From assembly GCA_947259005.1 (NCBI GenBank), contig CAMYKP010000006.1, forward strand, positions 868,001-932,000: a DNA stretch of 64,000 nucleotides, given 5' to 3'. The translations under genes were made by a program, and so were the position numbers. Of this stretch, positions 26,659 through 34,849 are shown one piece after another; positions within the stretch are counted from its first letter, which is position 1, and each line of letters begins with the position of its first letter. The notes under the pieces are model-generated. The model did no database searches. It had not been told where the DNA came from and was given only the letters and a program-made list of their open reading frames with translations. Source of the stretch: an uncultured Parasphingopyxis sp. Its GTDB lineage: Bacteria > Pseudomonadota > Alphaproteobacteria > Sphingomonadales > Sphingomonadaceae.

Positions 26659-27906
26659 CTACTTCCGGGCCCTGAATATGACGGGATTGCGCGCAAGGCC
26701 GTGATTGAGCAGGCTCACTCCCTGCCATTCCGCAGCGCCGACGCGTTCGATGCGCGCATAACGCTCGCGCAGCATCCGCGCGGTTGATTCTGCTTCCAGA
26801 TGGGCAAGCGGCGCGCCCAGGCATCGATGGATGCCATAGCCGAAGCTCATGTGCCGGGCCGCGTTTTCGCGGTTCAGCCTGAACGAATACGGGTCCTCGA
26901 AAACCAGCGGATCGTAATTGGCGGCACCGAAGAAACAGGCGACCCAGTCGCCGCGCTTGATATCGGCAGAACCGAGCGTGATGTCGCGCGTGGCGACCCG
27001 GAACAATCGTTGCGGTGGGCCATGGTAGCGCAGGGTTTCCTTGTAGATCGCGTCGAACAGCCCGGCATCCGCCACATAGGCATCCCAGATTTCGGGCAGG
27101 TCGGCAAAGACGGCGATCAGATTGCCCAAATAGAATGACGTTGTCTCGGCACCGGCCACCGTCGCCGTCATGCAAAAGCGGACTATCTCCTCGAAAGTCA
27201 GCCGATCACCCTCGACCACCGTTTCGATAAAGGCGTTGAGCAAGGGTCCGTCGGGCTTTTCGCCCAGCTCGATCCGGCGGATCTGCTCCGTCACATGATT
27301 GTGGAAGAATTCCATCGCCTCGACATTGAACGCCTGGCGCTCCTCCGGATCGATGTCCGCCGAAAGCATGAAGGCCGTCGCCCAGTTTCGGACATCGCGG
27401 TCCATCTCGATCGGCATGCCGAACAGATGGGCCATCACGCGGCTTGGCAGCATCGCACAATAATCGGCCATGACATCGACCTCGACGTCCAGCGCGAAAT
27501 ATTCGTCCATCGTCGCAGCAACCAGCCGGTCGACCTCCGGGGCCAACGTCTGGATCGAAGACGGACGGAACACCGCCGATGCAATTTTTCGCAGCCGCGT
27601 ATGTTCGGGCCTGTCGTGATTGACGAGCATCAGAGAAGGCGCTGAGGACTCTTCCTGCAGGCTATCGCGGGAGGAGAAGCTCTCATGATCCCATGCCACG
27701 GCAGCCACATCATCGAAATTGAGCACAACCCAGGAAGGCTTGGGTTCATCGACGCCCGGCATCGTACCGGGCGGGAAATCGCGATAGCCGAACAGCGGAG
27801 ATTGAGCGCGCAGCAGATCGTAATAGGGATATGGATTGCGAATGACCTCGGGGTCAGTCAGCCGATCCACTGTGAAAGCGTCTTGCGATTGGCCGGCGAC
27901 GTCCAT
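26659..27906 (-). CDS. Cytochrome P450
   Basis: 415 residues, soluble bacterial type. The I-helix motif is AGAETTSFYLG, the K-helix is ETLRYHGP with the ExxR pair, and the heme-binding loop is FGYGIHRCLGAPLAHLEAE with Cys362 as ligand. It hydroxylates an unknown substrate with electrons from ferredoxin; no ferredoxin gene is adjacent. It lies 66 bases upstream of the TonB receptor in the same direction and diverges from a MarR-like regulator, a layout typical of regulated catabolic modules. Confidence 0.95.
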   Translation of the reverse strand: MDVAGQSQDAFTVDRLTDPEVIRNPYPYYDLLRAQSPLFGYRDFPPGTMPGVDEPKPSWVVLNFDDVAAVAWDHESFSSRDSLQEESSAPSLMLVNHDRPEHTRLRKIASAVFRPSSIQTLAPEVDRLVAATMDEYFALDVEVDVMADYCAMLPSRVMAHLFGMPIEMDRDVRNWATAFMLSADIDPEERQAFNVEAMEFFHNHVTEQIRRIELGEKPDGPLLNAFIETVVEGDRLTFEEIVRFCMTATVAGAETTSFYLGNLIAVFADLPEIWDAYVADAGLFDAIYKETLRYHGPPQRLFRVATRDITLGSADIKRGDWVACFFGAANYDPLVFEDPYSFRLNRENAARHMSFGYGIHRCLGAPLAHLEAESTARMLRERYARIERVGAAEWQGVSLLNHGLARNPVIFRARK

Positions 27907-27919
27907 AACACCCCTTTAA

Positions 27920-27946
27920 TTGCATTTGGAAACTATTGCATATGGA
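27920..27946. promoter_or_regulatory. Direct repeat in the P450/MarR intergenic region
   Basis: TTGCATTTGGA (27920-27930) and TTGCATATGGA (27936-27946) match at 10 of 11 bases with a 16-base period. The position, just upstream of the P450 start and facing a MarR-like gene, suggests an operator. The rest of the 210-base gap shows no gene. Confidence 0.4.
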
Positions 27947-28116
27947 CATAATTAGATGGATGAATGATTCCCGTCAAGTCATCTCGAAAACCGCAGTGCC
28001 GGATGGACTGCTGGGGCACCCTGGCGGGCGGCGTTGAACATTCACTGCAAGGCGCGGTAAGGAACAGTCATGAACACAACCGATTTCCCTACGACTATCG
28101 AAAAGCCCGGCATTCC

Positions 28117-28665
28117 ATGGTGAAGAAGACCAAAGCCGCAACGCCCCGGTCGGATGAGTCCCAGTTCGGGCTGCAGCTGCCGATCAGCCGCGACAACGCA
28201 CCGCTGAATTTCCTGAAGCTCTTCTATCCCTTCCACTATGCCGTGGGCATGGCGGTCGAGAAGCAGCTCAGCGGAGATACGCTCAATCGTCACCAGACGG
28301 TCATCCTGTGGATCATCAAATCAAAAGGCCAGGACGGCCGCACCCTGCCCCGCAAGGTCATCGAACAGCTGATCGGCGAATGGTATGATCTGGGGAGCCC
28401 AGCGATTTCCAAAGTGTTGCGCAAAATGGCCCAGCCCCCGCTGGAACTGATCGCGATCGAAGAAAGCGCGAATTCGGGCAGGGAAAAGAGCATCAGCCTG
28501 ACCGAGGCCGGAACCGAGACCATCAATGCGATGATCGCCCGGACAGAAAATTTCATTGCGAAAATTTCGGACAGGCTCACCGATGCCCAGATCCTCAACG
28601 GTATGGACTTTATGGAGCGCGTGGGGGAGATCGTGGAGTTCGAGCTGGAATCGCCCGATTCCTGA
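28117..28665 (+). CDS. MarR-like winged-helix regulator
   Basis: 182 residues from the ATG at 28117; the frame is open upstream but codon content there looks non-coding. A helical N-terminal part is followed by a putative winged helix (LNRHQTVILWIIKSKG, then GEWYDLGSPAISKVLRKMAQPP) and SISLTEAGTETINAMI, the usual C-terminal pattern of MarR proteins. It diverges from the P450-TonB receptor group and is a likely local regulator. The ligand is unknown. Assignment to MarR is by pattern and is moderately secure. Confidence 0.7.
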   Translation: MVKKTKAATPRSDESQFGLQLPISRDNAPLNFLKLFYPFHYAVGMAVEKQLSGDTLNRHQTVILWIIKSKGQDGRTLPRKVIEQLIGEWYDLGSPAISKVLRKMAQPPLELIAIEESANSGREKSISLTEAGTETINAMIARTENFIAKISDRLTDAQILNGMDFMERVGEIVEFELESPDS

Positions 28666-28690
28666 ACGCTTTCGGAGGCAAGCAACGACC

Positions 28691-29182
28691 ATGGCAAAAT
28701 TGCATTTTCTTCTCGGCGGTGCAGCCGCTCTGGCTCTTACGGCTACCTCCGCTTGTTCGGGTGGCGATGACGCCGCACCCGCATCCGGCACGGAGACGTC
28801 CAGCGAAGCTGCCGCAGCCCCGGATACACCGTCCGCAGATTCGATCGATACGCTGGACGGGACGGTGCTTGCCGACTTTACAGGCGACGCATCTGCCGGC
28901 GCTGCCGTGTTTGCGCAGTGCCGGGCCTGTCATGTCGTTGACGAAGGCGTGAATCGCACCGGGCCCTCGCTCCACAATGTCGTCGGCAGTGTGGCCGGCA
29001 GCGTTGGCGGCTTCAATTATTCCGATGCCATTTCGCAAAGCGGCATCACCTGGACGCCGGAAAAACTGTTCCAATATCTTGAAAATCCGCGCCGTATCAC
29101 ACCGGGAACGCGTATGGCCTTTCGCGGCCTTTCAGACCCGCAGGACCGCGCCGATATAATTGCCTATCTCCAGTCGGAATAG
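28691..29182 (+). CDS. Lipoprotein c-type cytochrome, class I
   Basis: 163 residues from the ATG at 28691 with a GGAGG ribosome site. A lipoprotein signal ends at Cys22 (TATSAC). An Ala/Ser/Thr/Asp-rich tether follows, then the heme site CRACH (Cys77, Cys80, His81) and an axial Met142 in GTRMAF. It resembles membrane-anchored cytochrome c2/c552 proteins that shuttle electrons between the bc1 complex and a terminal oxidase or periplasmic dehydrogenase. It is anchored at a membrane facing the periplasm. It starts 25 bases after the MarR-like gene, so the two may be co-transcribed. Confidence 0.9.
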   Translation: MAKLHFLLGGAAALALTATSACSGGDDAAPASGTETSSEAAAAPDTPSADSIDTLDGTVLADFTGDASAGAAVFAQCRACHVVDEGVNRTGPSLHNVVGSVAGSVGGFNYSDAISQSGITWTPEKLFQYLENPRRITPGTRMAFRGLSDPQDRADIIAYLQSE

Positions 29183-29206
29183 GTCCGGCCTCGGCTGTTC
29201 CCGTCG

Positions 29207-29590
29207 CTATTCGACGAGGGCCGTCACCCCATAGCCGCGCGCAATGGTCCGTTGTCGGATGTCGGCAGGGCGCAACGCGCCCGCCAGAACGCCGAGCGCC
29301 GCATCGATATCGTGGCGATGGCCGCACAGGAACAGGTCGAGCGCGGCATAGCCATGTTCGGGCCATGTATGGATCGACATGTGCGATTCCGCGAGCAGGG
29401 CGACGCCTGTCACCCCCTGCCCTTCGCCGAAATGGTGCAGGTTCAGGTCGAGGATCGTCGCGCCCGCAGCAGTCACCGCATCGCGCAGCGCCTGCTCGAC
29501 AAGCCCGGCATCATCAAGCCTGGCCGAACAGCCATGAAAGTCCGCCAGCACATGGCGTCCGTCATAGGGTGGAGGAGAGTTAGCCGTCAT
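29207..29590 (-). CDS. speD: S-adenosylmethionine decarboxylase proenzyme (class 1b)
   Basis: 127 residues from the ATG at 29590. Self-cleavage should occur between Glu68 and Ser69 in LAESHMSIHTWPEHGY, making the pyruvoyl group; Cys89 in DLFLCG is the expected proton donor. It produces decarboxylated S-adenosylmethionine, the aminopropyl donor for spermidine. Its start overlaps the end of the spermidine-synthase-like gene by 11 bases, so the two steps of aminopropyl transfer are translationally coupled. It is the last gene of the SPFH-DUF4178-DUF350 cluster. Confidence 0.94.
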   Translation of the reverse strand: MTANSPPPYDGRHVLADFHGCSARLDDAGLVEQALRDAVTAAGATILDLNLHHFGEGQGVTGVALLAESHMSIHTWPEHGYAALDLFLCGHRHDIDAALGVLAGALRPADIRQRTIARGYGVTALVE

Positions 29591-31124
29591 AGCGCCGCCA
29601 TTCATTGGCGAAGGTCCGCACCAGCCGCTGATTGTCGAGCCGGTTCGGTTCGGCATCGACCCGGGCCATGTCCGGCGGAAATTGGAAGAGCAAAGGTTCC
29701 GATGCCGTCGTCACGAAACGCCCTCCCGGCAGCAGGTCGGACTGTTCGGGAACGCCCATGGGCGAGGCGAGAATGAAGCCCCATTCGCCAAAGCTCGGCA
29801 CATAGGCATGATAGGGCCGCGTCTCGAAACCTGCCGCTTCGAGCGTCGCCGCGATCGTCCAGAAGGCATTGGGCGCGACATAGGGCGACCCGCTTTGCAC
29901 CGATACCATGCCGCCGGGCGCGAGGCGCCGAAGCAGGGAGCGGTAAAAGGTCGTGGTGTAGAGCTTGCCGAGCGAAAAATCGGTCGGGTCGGGAAAATCA
30001 ATGACAATCGCGTCATACAGGCCTTCGGTTTCGCGGACCCAGCGAAAACCGTCGGCATTGATGACGGTCATGCGCGGATCGCTGAGCGAGCCCTGGTTGA
30101 GCTGCACCAGAAGCGGGGTTTCGCGGAACAGCTCCGTCATCGCCGGATCGAGATCAACCAGCGTCACGGTCTCGACATCCGGGTGGCGCAGCACCTCGCG
30201 CGCGGCAAGGCCGTCGCCGCCGCCGAGGATCAATACGTTGCGCGGGCTTTCCACACGGCCAAGGTTCGGCAGCACCAGCGCCTCGTGATAGCGATATTCG
30301 TCCAGCGAGGAGAATTGCAGATTGCCGTTGAGGAACAGCGAGACATTCCCGCCGCGCCGCGTGAGCACGATGCGCTGGTACGGTGTCGAGGTCGCATGGA
30401 TGATCGGCTCATCGATACTCGCCGTTTCGGCCAGTCGCTGGAAACGCTCGGCACCGACAAAGCCGATCACGAGAGTTGCAGTGACGAGCAAGCCGGCCAG
30501 CAGCTCGACCGGCAGGCGCCGGCCCCGGGGCTGGATCATGATCAGCGCGATCGCCACGCCGACATTCAGCAGCCCGAACAGGAAGCCGGTCCGGATCATG
30601 CCGATGAACGGCATCAGCACCAGCGGAAAGAGCAGAGACGCCGCCAGCGCGCCGACATAGTCGAACGTCAATACGGTGGAGATGGTTTCGCGGAAATCGA
30701 AATCGTCGCGCAATATCTGCATCAGCAGCGGGATTTCCAGGCCCACGAGAAAGCCGATGACGAGGACCAGGCCGTAAAGTACGACCCGAAATTCATCGAC
30801 GACCGGGAACATCATGAACAGGATCGCCGCCGCCCAGCCACCGACAAGTGCGATCAAAATTTCTGCGCGAATAAAGAGCCTTAGCTCATCCTTCTTCACA
30901 TAGCGTGAGAACCAGCTCCCGATTCCCATTGCGAACAGATAGACGCCGATAATGGTCGAAAACTGGGTGACGCTGTCGCCGAGCAGATAGCTGGCAATCG
31001 TGCTGGCGAGCAGCTGATACACAAGACCGCAAATCGCGACGACAAAGACCGACGCGATCAGGGCATAGGCAAGCGGCCTTGCGGATTTCTCGAACGGGGG
31101 CTGGGGCGCCGCTGTGTCAGCCAA
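29580..31124 (-). CDS. Membrane-anchored polyamine aminopropyltransferase (7-TM spermidine synthase-like)
   Basis: 514 residues if started at the TTG at 31124, whose TTGGCTGA overlaps the DUF350 stop; another in-frame TTG is at 31163 and no ATG is available. The first half has seven hydrophobic helices (about residues 18-225). The second half is a spermidine-synthase Rossmann domain with LILGGGDGLAAREVLRH and IDFPDPTDFSLGKLYT, the aminopropyl-transfer signature. It would move the aminopropyl group of decarboxylated SAM to a diamine at the inner membrane. This long form differs from soluble SpeE of about 290 residues. Confidence 0.9.
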   Translation of the reverse strand: MADTAAPQPPFEKSARPLAYALIASVFVVAICGLVYQLLASTIASYLLGDSVTQFSTIIGVYLFAMGIGSWFSRYVKKDELRLFIRAEILIALVGGWAAAILFMMFPVVDEFRVVLYGLVLVIGFLVGLEIPLLMQILRDDFDFRETISTVLTFDYVGALAASLLFPLVLMPFIGMIRTGFLFGLLNVGVAIALIMIQPRGRRLPVELLAGLLVTATLVIGFVGAERFQRLAETASIDEPIIHATSTPYQRIVLTRRGGNVSLFLNGNLQFSSLDEYRYHEALVLPNLGRVESPRNVLILGGGDGLAAREVLRHPDVETVTLVDLDPAMTELFRETPLLVQLNQGSLSDPRMTVINADGFRWVRETEGLYDAIVIDFPDPTDFSLGKLYTTTFYRSLLRRLAPGGMVSVQSGSPYVAPNAFWTIAATLEAAGFETRPYHAYVPSFGEWGFILASPMGVPEQSDLLPGGRFVTTASEPLLFQFPPDMARVDAEPNRLDNQRLVRTFANEWRRYDG

Positions 31125-31332
31125 CGATTGCCGCAGCCACGATAATCGAAAGGCCGAGCGCAATCATGCCGGCAAAAATGGCGACCGCGACATTCTGCTT
31201 CTGCTCGATTTCTTCCCACAGGCTTCCCGGGGTCAGGAAATCGAGAATGACAAAGGCGACGACCATGACGAAAATGCCGACGCCCGCATAAAGCAGGGTC
31301 GCGCCGACAAGATAGAGGCTGAATAGGTTCAT
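31117..31332 (-). CDS. DUF350-family small membrane protein
   Basis: 71 residues from the ATG at 31332 with a GGGAG ribosome site. Two membrane helices (LYLVGATLLYAGVGIFVMVVAF and VAVAIFAGMIALGLSIIVAAAI) flank the short loop FLTPGSLWEEIEQKQN. This is one DUF350 unit, the YjfL-like family whose function is unknown. It overlaps the following spermidine-synthase-like gene by about 8 bases and lies 28 bases after the 54-residue gene. Context suggests a membrane partner of the polyamine enzyme. Confidence 0.88.
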   Translation of the reverse strand: MNLFSLYLVGATLLYAGVGIFVMVVAFVILDFLTPGSLWEEIEQKQNVAVAIFAGMIALGLSIIVAAAIVG

Positions 31333-31360
31333 AACTGGCTCTCCCTGGTGAACTTCGAAA

Positions 31361-31525
31361 TCATTTGTGACGCGGTCCGCGACCGATAAAGACGCCGCCC
31401 GGTCCGCGTGCCGTGCTTGCCCGCTGGCCATCCGCGAAAGGCGAATAGCCGGTGAAGGATGCATAGGCGAAACCCGATGTGACGAGCAGGCACCATATCC
31501 CGAAAATGAAAACGCCCCGGTTCAT
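31361..31525 (-). CDS. Small membrane protein, 54 residues, in the polyamine/SPFH operon
   Basis: A short frame found by reading between the DUF4178 gene and DUF350. ATG at 31525, stop at 31361-31363, 54 residues. The N-terminus NRGVFIFGIWCLLVTSGFAY is a membrane helix or uncleaved signal, followed by a short soluble tail rich in Gly and Arg. It starts 9 bases after the DUF4178 stop with AGG in ribosome-site position and fills an otherwise empty gap in a tightly packed operon, which supports it being real. No family was recognised. Confidence 0.65.
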   Translation of the reverse strand: MNRGVFIFGIWCLLVTSGFAYASFTGYSPFADGQRASTARGPGGVFIGRGPRHK

Positions 31526-31534
31526 GCCGCTGCC

Positions 31535-32929
31535 TCAGTCATCGTCATCATCTCCTGCAAAATCGCTGTCCGACTTGCGCCGCGATTCAAAGCTCAGATG
31601 TTTCCACCATTGCCATATCGCCGGGACAAACACGAGCAGCAGCGCGAGGAACAGGTTCGAATAGAAGGTTGCGCCCTTCTCTATCGTCACCTCGACCTGG
31701 GCATTGGGGCTGCTGCCATATTGGCCCTCCGTCCAGCGGTTTCCGGCCGCATAGACATTGAGCTCATAGGTTCCCCTTGGAATCATCGAGAATTTGCTCG
31801 CCGAATAACGGCTGCCTTCGGACCAGTTTCCCTCGCTGTCACGGCCGGAATAGGCTTCGACGACATTGTTGGCCTCGAACACCTCGCCGGTATCCCGGTT
31901 TGTCAGGGTATAATTGAGGTCGATCCAGCTATTCTCGATGCGCGGGGCCTGGGCTGAGACTGTGACCGCCTGGCGCGCACGATCGAGCACGATCGGCCCC
32001 ACTTTCGCGCTCTGTTCCACGCCGTCGGTGGACAGATTGACCCGGGCCGTCTGGGGATCGCTGGTCCCGCCGAACAGGAAGGTAAGCACAAGCAGCGCAA
32101 GCCCCACGGCCAGCGCCAGTTTCATGAACCCGCCCGCTTTTTTGCGATAGGGCGAAGGCTGGTGCGGGAGCGGCAGGCCGCCGCCCTTTGCCGGAGGTAT
32201 CCCGAAGGCGTCGGTAATTTCATTGGGCTCGAGAAGTTCGCTCAGAGACCATACCGTCTCGTTGCCGCTATGCTCCCAGCTCAGCATCTTGCCGGGCCGG
32301 ACGAAATCGGCCGTCAGCACTTCCTCGCCAACCGCCACGCGCCAGTAAAACTCGCCCAGCACATAATCGACCTGCGCCCGGGTCTGCGCATAAAAGGGTT
32401 CGTAGAATTCACCATCCACGGTGAAACCGACCAGAGACAGTTTTTGCGGCGAAGCCGTCAGCTGCCGCCCGAAGCTCCAGCCGCGCCCGTCGGTGTCGAG
32501 GAAGCGATAGCCCTCATAGGGATTGAACAGCAGATATTCGTCCCACGGATATTGCCCGTTTTCCGATCGCCGCTGATAGCCGATGACCTCCCATTCGGTG
32601 CCACGCAAAACGCCCCGGCTGCCAAGCGGCAGTTCGAGCTTGCGCACCTCGCCTTCATAGCGCTGGATAATGCTAACATCGGGATTGGTGATATCGAGCG
32701 TCGAGCCGCAATATTGGCAGGCGATGCTGACCGACGTGCCAGCCGCCTTGATCTCTATCGATCCCCCGCAATTGGGGCAGTTGAACTGCTCGGCCGCCGG
32801 GGCGCTGTCACTTTCGGACGGCACAACCGTGCGCGTTGCCGTCGGACCTAGCGGCCGCTCTTCGGAAGCATTGCCCCAGGGATTGGGGCGATCGTCGCCC
32901 GAAGGTGTTTGTGGCGGCTCAGGCGGCAT
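31535..32929 (-). CDS. DUF4178 protein with zinc ribbon and two membrane segments
   Basis: 464 residues from the ATG at 32929, which overlaps the previous stop by 11 bases. A Pro-rich N-terminus leads to a zinc ribbon (CPNC at 51-54, CQYC at 71-74). A DUF4178 domain follows (LGSRGVLRGTEWEVIGYQRR, then WDEYLLFNPYEGYRFL). Then come a membrane helix (LALAVGLALLVLTFLFG), an extracytoplasmic beta-rich domain and a second helix (LFLALLLVFVPAIWQW), and it ends in an acidic tail DDDDD. Function is unknown. Two DUF4178 genes in tandem next to SPFH and polyamine genes suggest parts of one complex. Confidence 0.88.
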   Translation of the reverse strand: MPPEPPQTPSGDDRPNPWGNASEERPLGPTATRTVVPSESDSAPAAEQFNCPNCGGSIEIKAAGTSVSIACQYCGSTLDITNPDVSIIQRYEGEVRKLELPLGSRGVLRGTEWEVIGYQRRSENGQYPWDEYLLFNPYEGYRFLDTDGRGWSFGRQLTASPQKLSLVGFTVDGEFYEPFYAQTRAQVDYVLGEFYWRVAVGEEVLTADFVRPGKMLSWEHSGNETVWSLSELLEPNEITDAFGIPPAKGGGLPLPHQPSPYRKKAGGFMKLALAVGLALLVLTFLFGGTSDPQTARVNLSTDGVEQSAKVGPIVLDRARQAVTVSAQAPRIENSWIDLNYTLTNRDTGEVFEANNVVEAYSGRDSEGNWSEGSRYSASKFSMIPRGTYELNVYAAGNRWTEGQYGSSPNAQVEVTIEKGATFYSNLFLALLLVFVPAIWQWWKHLSFESRRKSDSDFAGDDDDD

Positions 32930-33593
32930 AGTCGGGCATCTTCCAGCCATGAATCGCGCGCAGGTTTTGCGGCTTGAGTTCGGCAAGCGTTACATAGCGG
33001 CCCACGTAAAAGGCCGGGTCTTCGCCTTCCTCCCGTTCGAAATTTGCGGAGAAGCCCTGCTCGTCCCGCATATCGATATTGAACACTTCCCAGCCCGTCG
33101 TCGGCGCAAAGGGCAACTCACCTTCGGCGGCAATACATCTGGCCGTGCGCATGTCCGACACGACAAAATCCGCGCCATCGATCTGGGTGCGATCCCCGAC
33201 CGTCGTCTCCCCGCCCTGCGCCAGATGCTGGATCAGGTCTGAATTGCATTCGGCAATCGGGCGTTCGATGACCATCTGGAATTGCCCGTCCGACTCGCTG
33301 AGCCAGCCATGGGTCATGTCCGAAAAGAGGCAGAGCCAGTCATTCCAGGCGCCCTGGTCATAGCCAAGCCGGATGCGGCCAATGACATCGAAAGGTTTGC
33401 CGCCATATTCGCCGCGCGTTCCGATCTGGATCGGGCTGACATCGAAGGGCAGTACGGCCACTTCGCCGGCCAGCTCGACGCCATCGGCAATCCGTTTCAC
33501 GGTCGCATGGCAATAATCGCAGATGCGCGCAGGCAGGGCCGGTGAGCGGAAGATCACTTCCGCCCCGCAGTTCGGGCAGTTTTCCGATTGCAT
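32919..33593 (-). CDS. DUF4178 protein with zinc ribbon, soluble
   Basis: 224 residues. An N-terminal zinc ribbon has Cys6, Cys9, Cys25 and Cys28 (CPNC, CDYC). The rest is a DUF4178 domain (GTRGEYGGKPFDVIGRIRLG, WNDWLCLFSDMTHGWL). There are no membrane helices, unlike the next gene, with which it overlaps by 11 bases. It lies 58 bases downstream of the SPFH gene. The domain's biochemical role is unknown; zinc-ribbon fusion suggests protein binding rather than catalysis. Confidence 0.87.
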   Translation of the reverse strand: MQSENCPNCGAEVIFRSPALPARICDYCHATVKRIADGVELAGEVAVLPFDVSPIQIGTRGEYGGKPFDVIGRIRLGYDQGAWNDWLCLFSDMTHGWLSESDGQFQMVIERPIAECNSDLIQHLAQGGETTVGDRTQIDGADFVVSDMRTARCIAAEGELPFAPTTGWEVFNIDMRDEQGFSANFEREEGEDPAFYVGRYVTLAELKPQNLRAIHGWKMPDYAA

Positions 33594-33651
33594 TGCCTAG
33601 CCAGTCCCCCCGTTCTGTCTGTTTCGATTAGGCCGCACCTTATATCGGCGC

Positions 33652-34668
33652 TTAGATCTGGCTCAGGAGATCCGCTTTTTTCGCGTCGAATTCTTCCTTG
33701 CTGATCGCACCCATTTCCTGAAGCTTGTGCAGCTTCTCAATCTGCTCGAACGGATCGGCTGCTTCCGCGGCTGGTGCAGCGGGAGCCGCCGGTGCGGCAG
33801 GTGCTGCGGGAGCCGGCTGGGCCAGCGCACCGGCCATGGTCTGGCCGATTGCCATGCCCACGCCTGCGCCTGCGCCGATGCCGGCCATGCCGCCTTCCTG
33901 CTGTGCGGCAAGCTCGATGGCTTCGGCTGCCTGGAACTTCGCATATTGATCGAGATCGCCAAGCACCCGCATCGAGCTTTTCTTGTCCAGATGCTCCTGA
34001 ACAGCTTCCGGCAGCGAGACGCTTTCGACGAAGAACGTCGGTACTTCGAGGCCATATTGCTCGAATGCCGGGCCAACCGCCTCTTTCAGCGCGTCGGACA
34101 ATTTCTGCTGATTGGCCGCGAGGTCGATGAACGGCACATCGCCGCCGCCAAGGCCGGTTGCCAGCGCCGTAATAATGGCGGCGCGCAGCTGGGGCTCGAT
34201 GGAGCTCACCGTCACCTTGTCCAGCGTGCCGACAAGGGCAGAATAGAAAGGCGCGATATCCTTCACGCGGAATGAATAGGTGCCGAAGGCGCGCAGGCGG
34301 ATCGGTCCAAGCTCCGGATCGCGGATGGTGACCGGCTGCGCCGTGCCCCATTTCAGGTTCACCTGTTCCTTTTGCGAGAAGAAATAAACGTCCGTCTTGA
34401 AGGGCGATTTGAACGCCTTGTCCCAGTTTTTGAGATTGGTGAGGATCGGCATGTTCGACGTGTCGAGCGTATGCAGGCCGGGGCCGTACATATCGGCAAG
34501 CACGCCCTCATCGATCACGACGGCTGCCTGTGTTTCGCGGACCGTCAGCTGGGCACCGTTCTGGATCTCGTTATCCGCAAAATCCAGCCGTTCCGCCAGA
34601 TCGCCGGGTTCTTCACCCCATTCGATAACGTCGATAAATTGTTTTGAAAGAAAATCCCTAATGCCCAT
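33652..34668 (-). CDS. SPFH-domain protein with C-terminal SHOCT domain (virion-core/YdjI-like)
   Basis: 338 residues with a GGGAGAGA ribosome site. An SPFH/band-7-like domain spans about residues 40-240 (RETQAAVVIDEGVLADMYGPG, then LRAFGTYSFRVKDIAPFYSAL). A helical Gln/Ala/Gly-rich segment and an Ala-Pro repeat linker follow (about 280-298). A SHOCT motif closes it (DPFEQIEKLHKLQEMGAISK). Such proteins oligomerise at membranes. It is the first gene of the seven-gene cluster that ends in speD, so it may organise a membrane microdomain for the other products. That last statement is inference. Confidence 0.9.
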   Translation of the reverse strand: MGIRDFLSKQFIDVIEWGEEPGDLAERLDFADNEIQNGAQLTVRETQAAVVIDEGVLADMYGPGLHTLDTSNMPILTNLKNWDKAFKSPFKTDVYFFSQKEQVNLKWGTAQPVTIRDPELGPIRLRAFGTYSFRVKDIAPFYSALVGTLDKVTVSSIEPQLRAAIITALATGLGGGDVPFIDLAANQQKLSDALKEAVGPAFEQYGLEVPTFFVESVSLPEAVQEHLDKKSSMRVLGDLDQYAKFQAAEAIELAAQQEGGMAGIGAGAGVGMAIGQTMAGALAQPAPAAPAAPAAPAAPAAEAADPFEQIEKLHKLQEMGAISKEEFDAKKADLLSQI

Positions 34669-34782
34669 TACAGTCTCTCCCTTGCCGTTTCACTTTAGCG
34701 CTATCCCATCGAAGCGCAAACCATGATACTGATATAGGGCGGCAACACGGGTATTTTTAGAGGCGAGCACCGAAAATCGACG

Positions 34783-34812
34783 AAAAAGGGCGGAGAAGAT
34801 ATTTCCCCGCCC
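34783..34812 (-). terminator. Rho-independent terminator after TonB receptor
   Basis: Read on the minus strand, GGGCGGGGAA and TTCTCCGCCC pair around ATATC and are followed by five T's. It lies 38 bases past the TonB-receptor stop and separates that operon from the SPFH cluster, which must therefore have its own promoter between 34669 and 34782. Confidence 0.85.
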
Positions 34813-34849
34813 CTTCGCTGAAGACCGTGACCTGGTCCAATAGCCGCCT

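Noticed and set aside
31124-31163. Upstream TTG start for the spermidine-synthase-like gene
   Set aside because: It would overlap DUF350 by 47 bases; the TTG at 31124 gives the usual short overlap, though neither can be proved from sequence.
33770-33830. GCC-rich imperfect repeat
   Set aside because: It encodes the Ala-Pro linker of the SPFH protein; no independent element.
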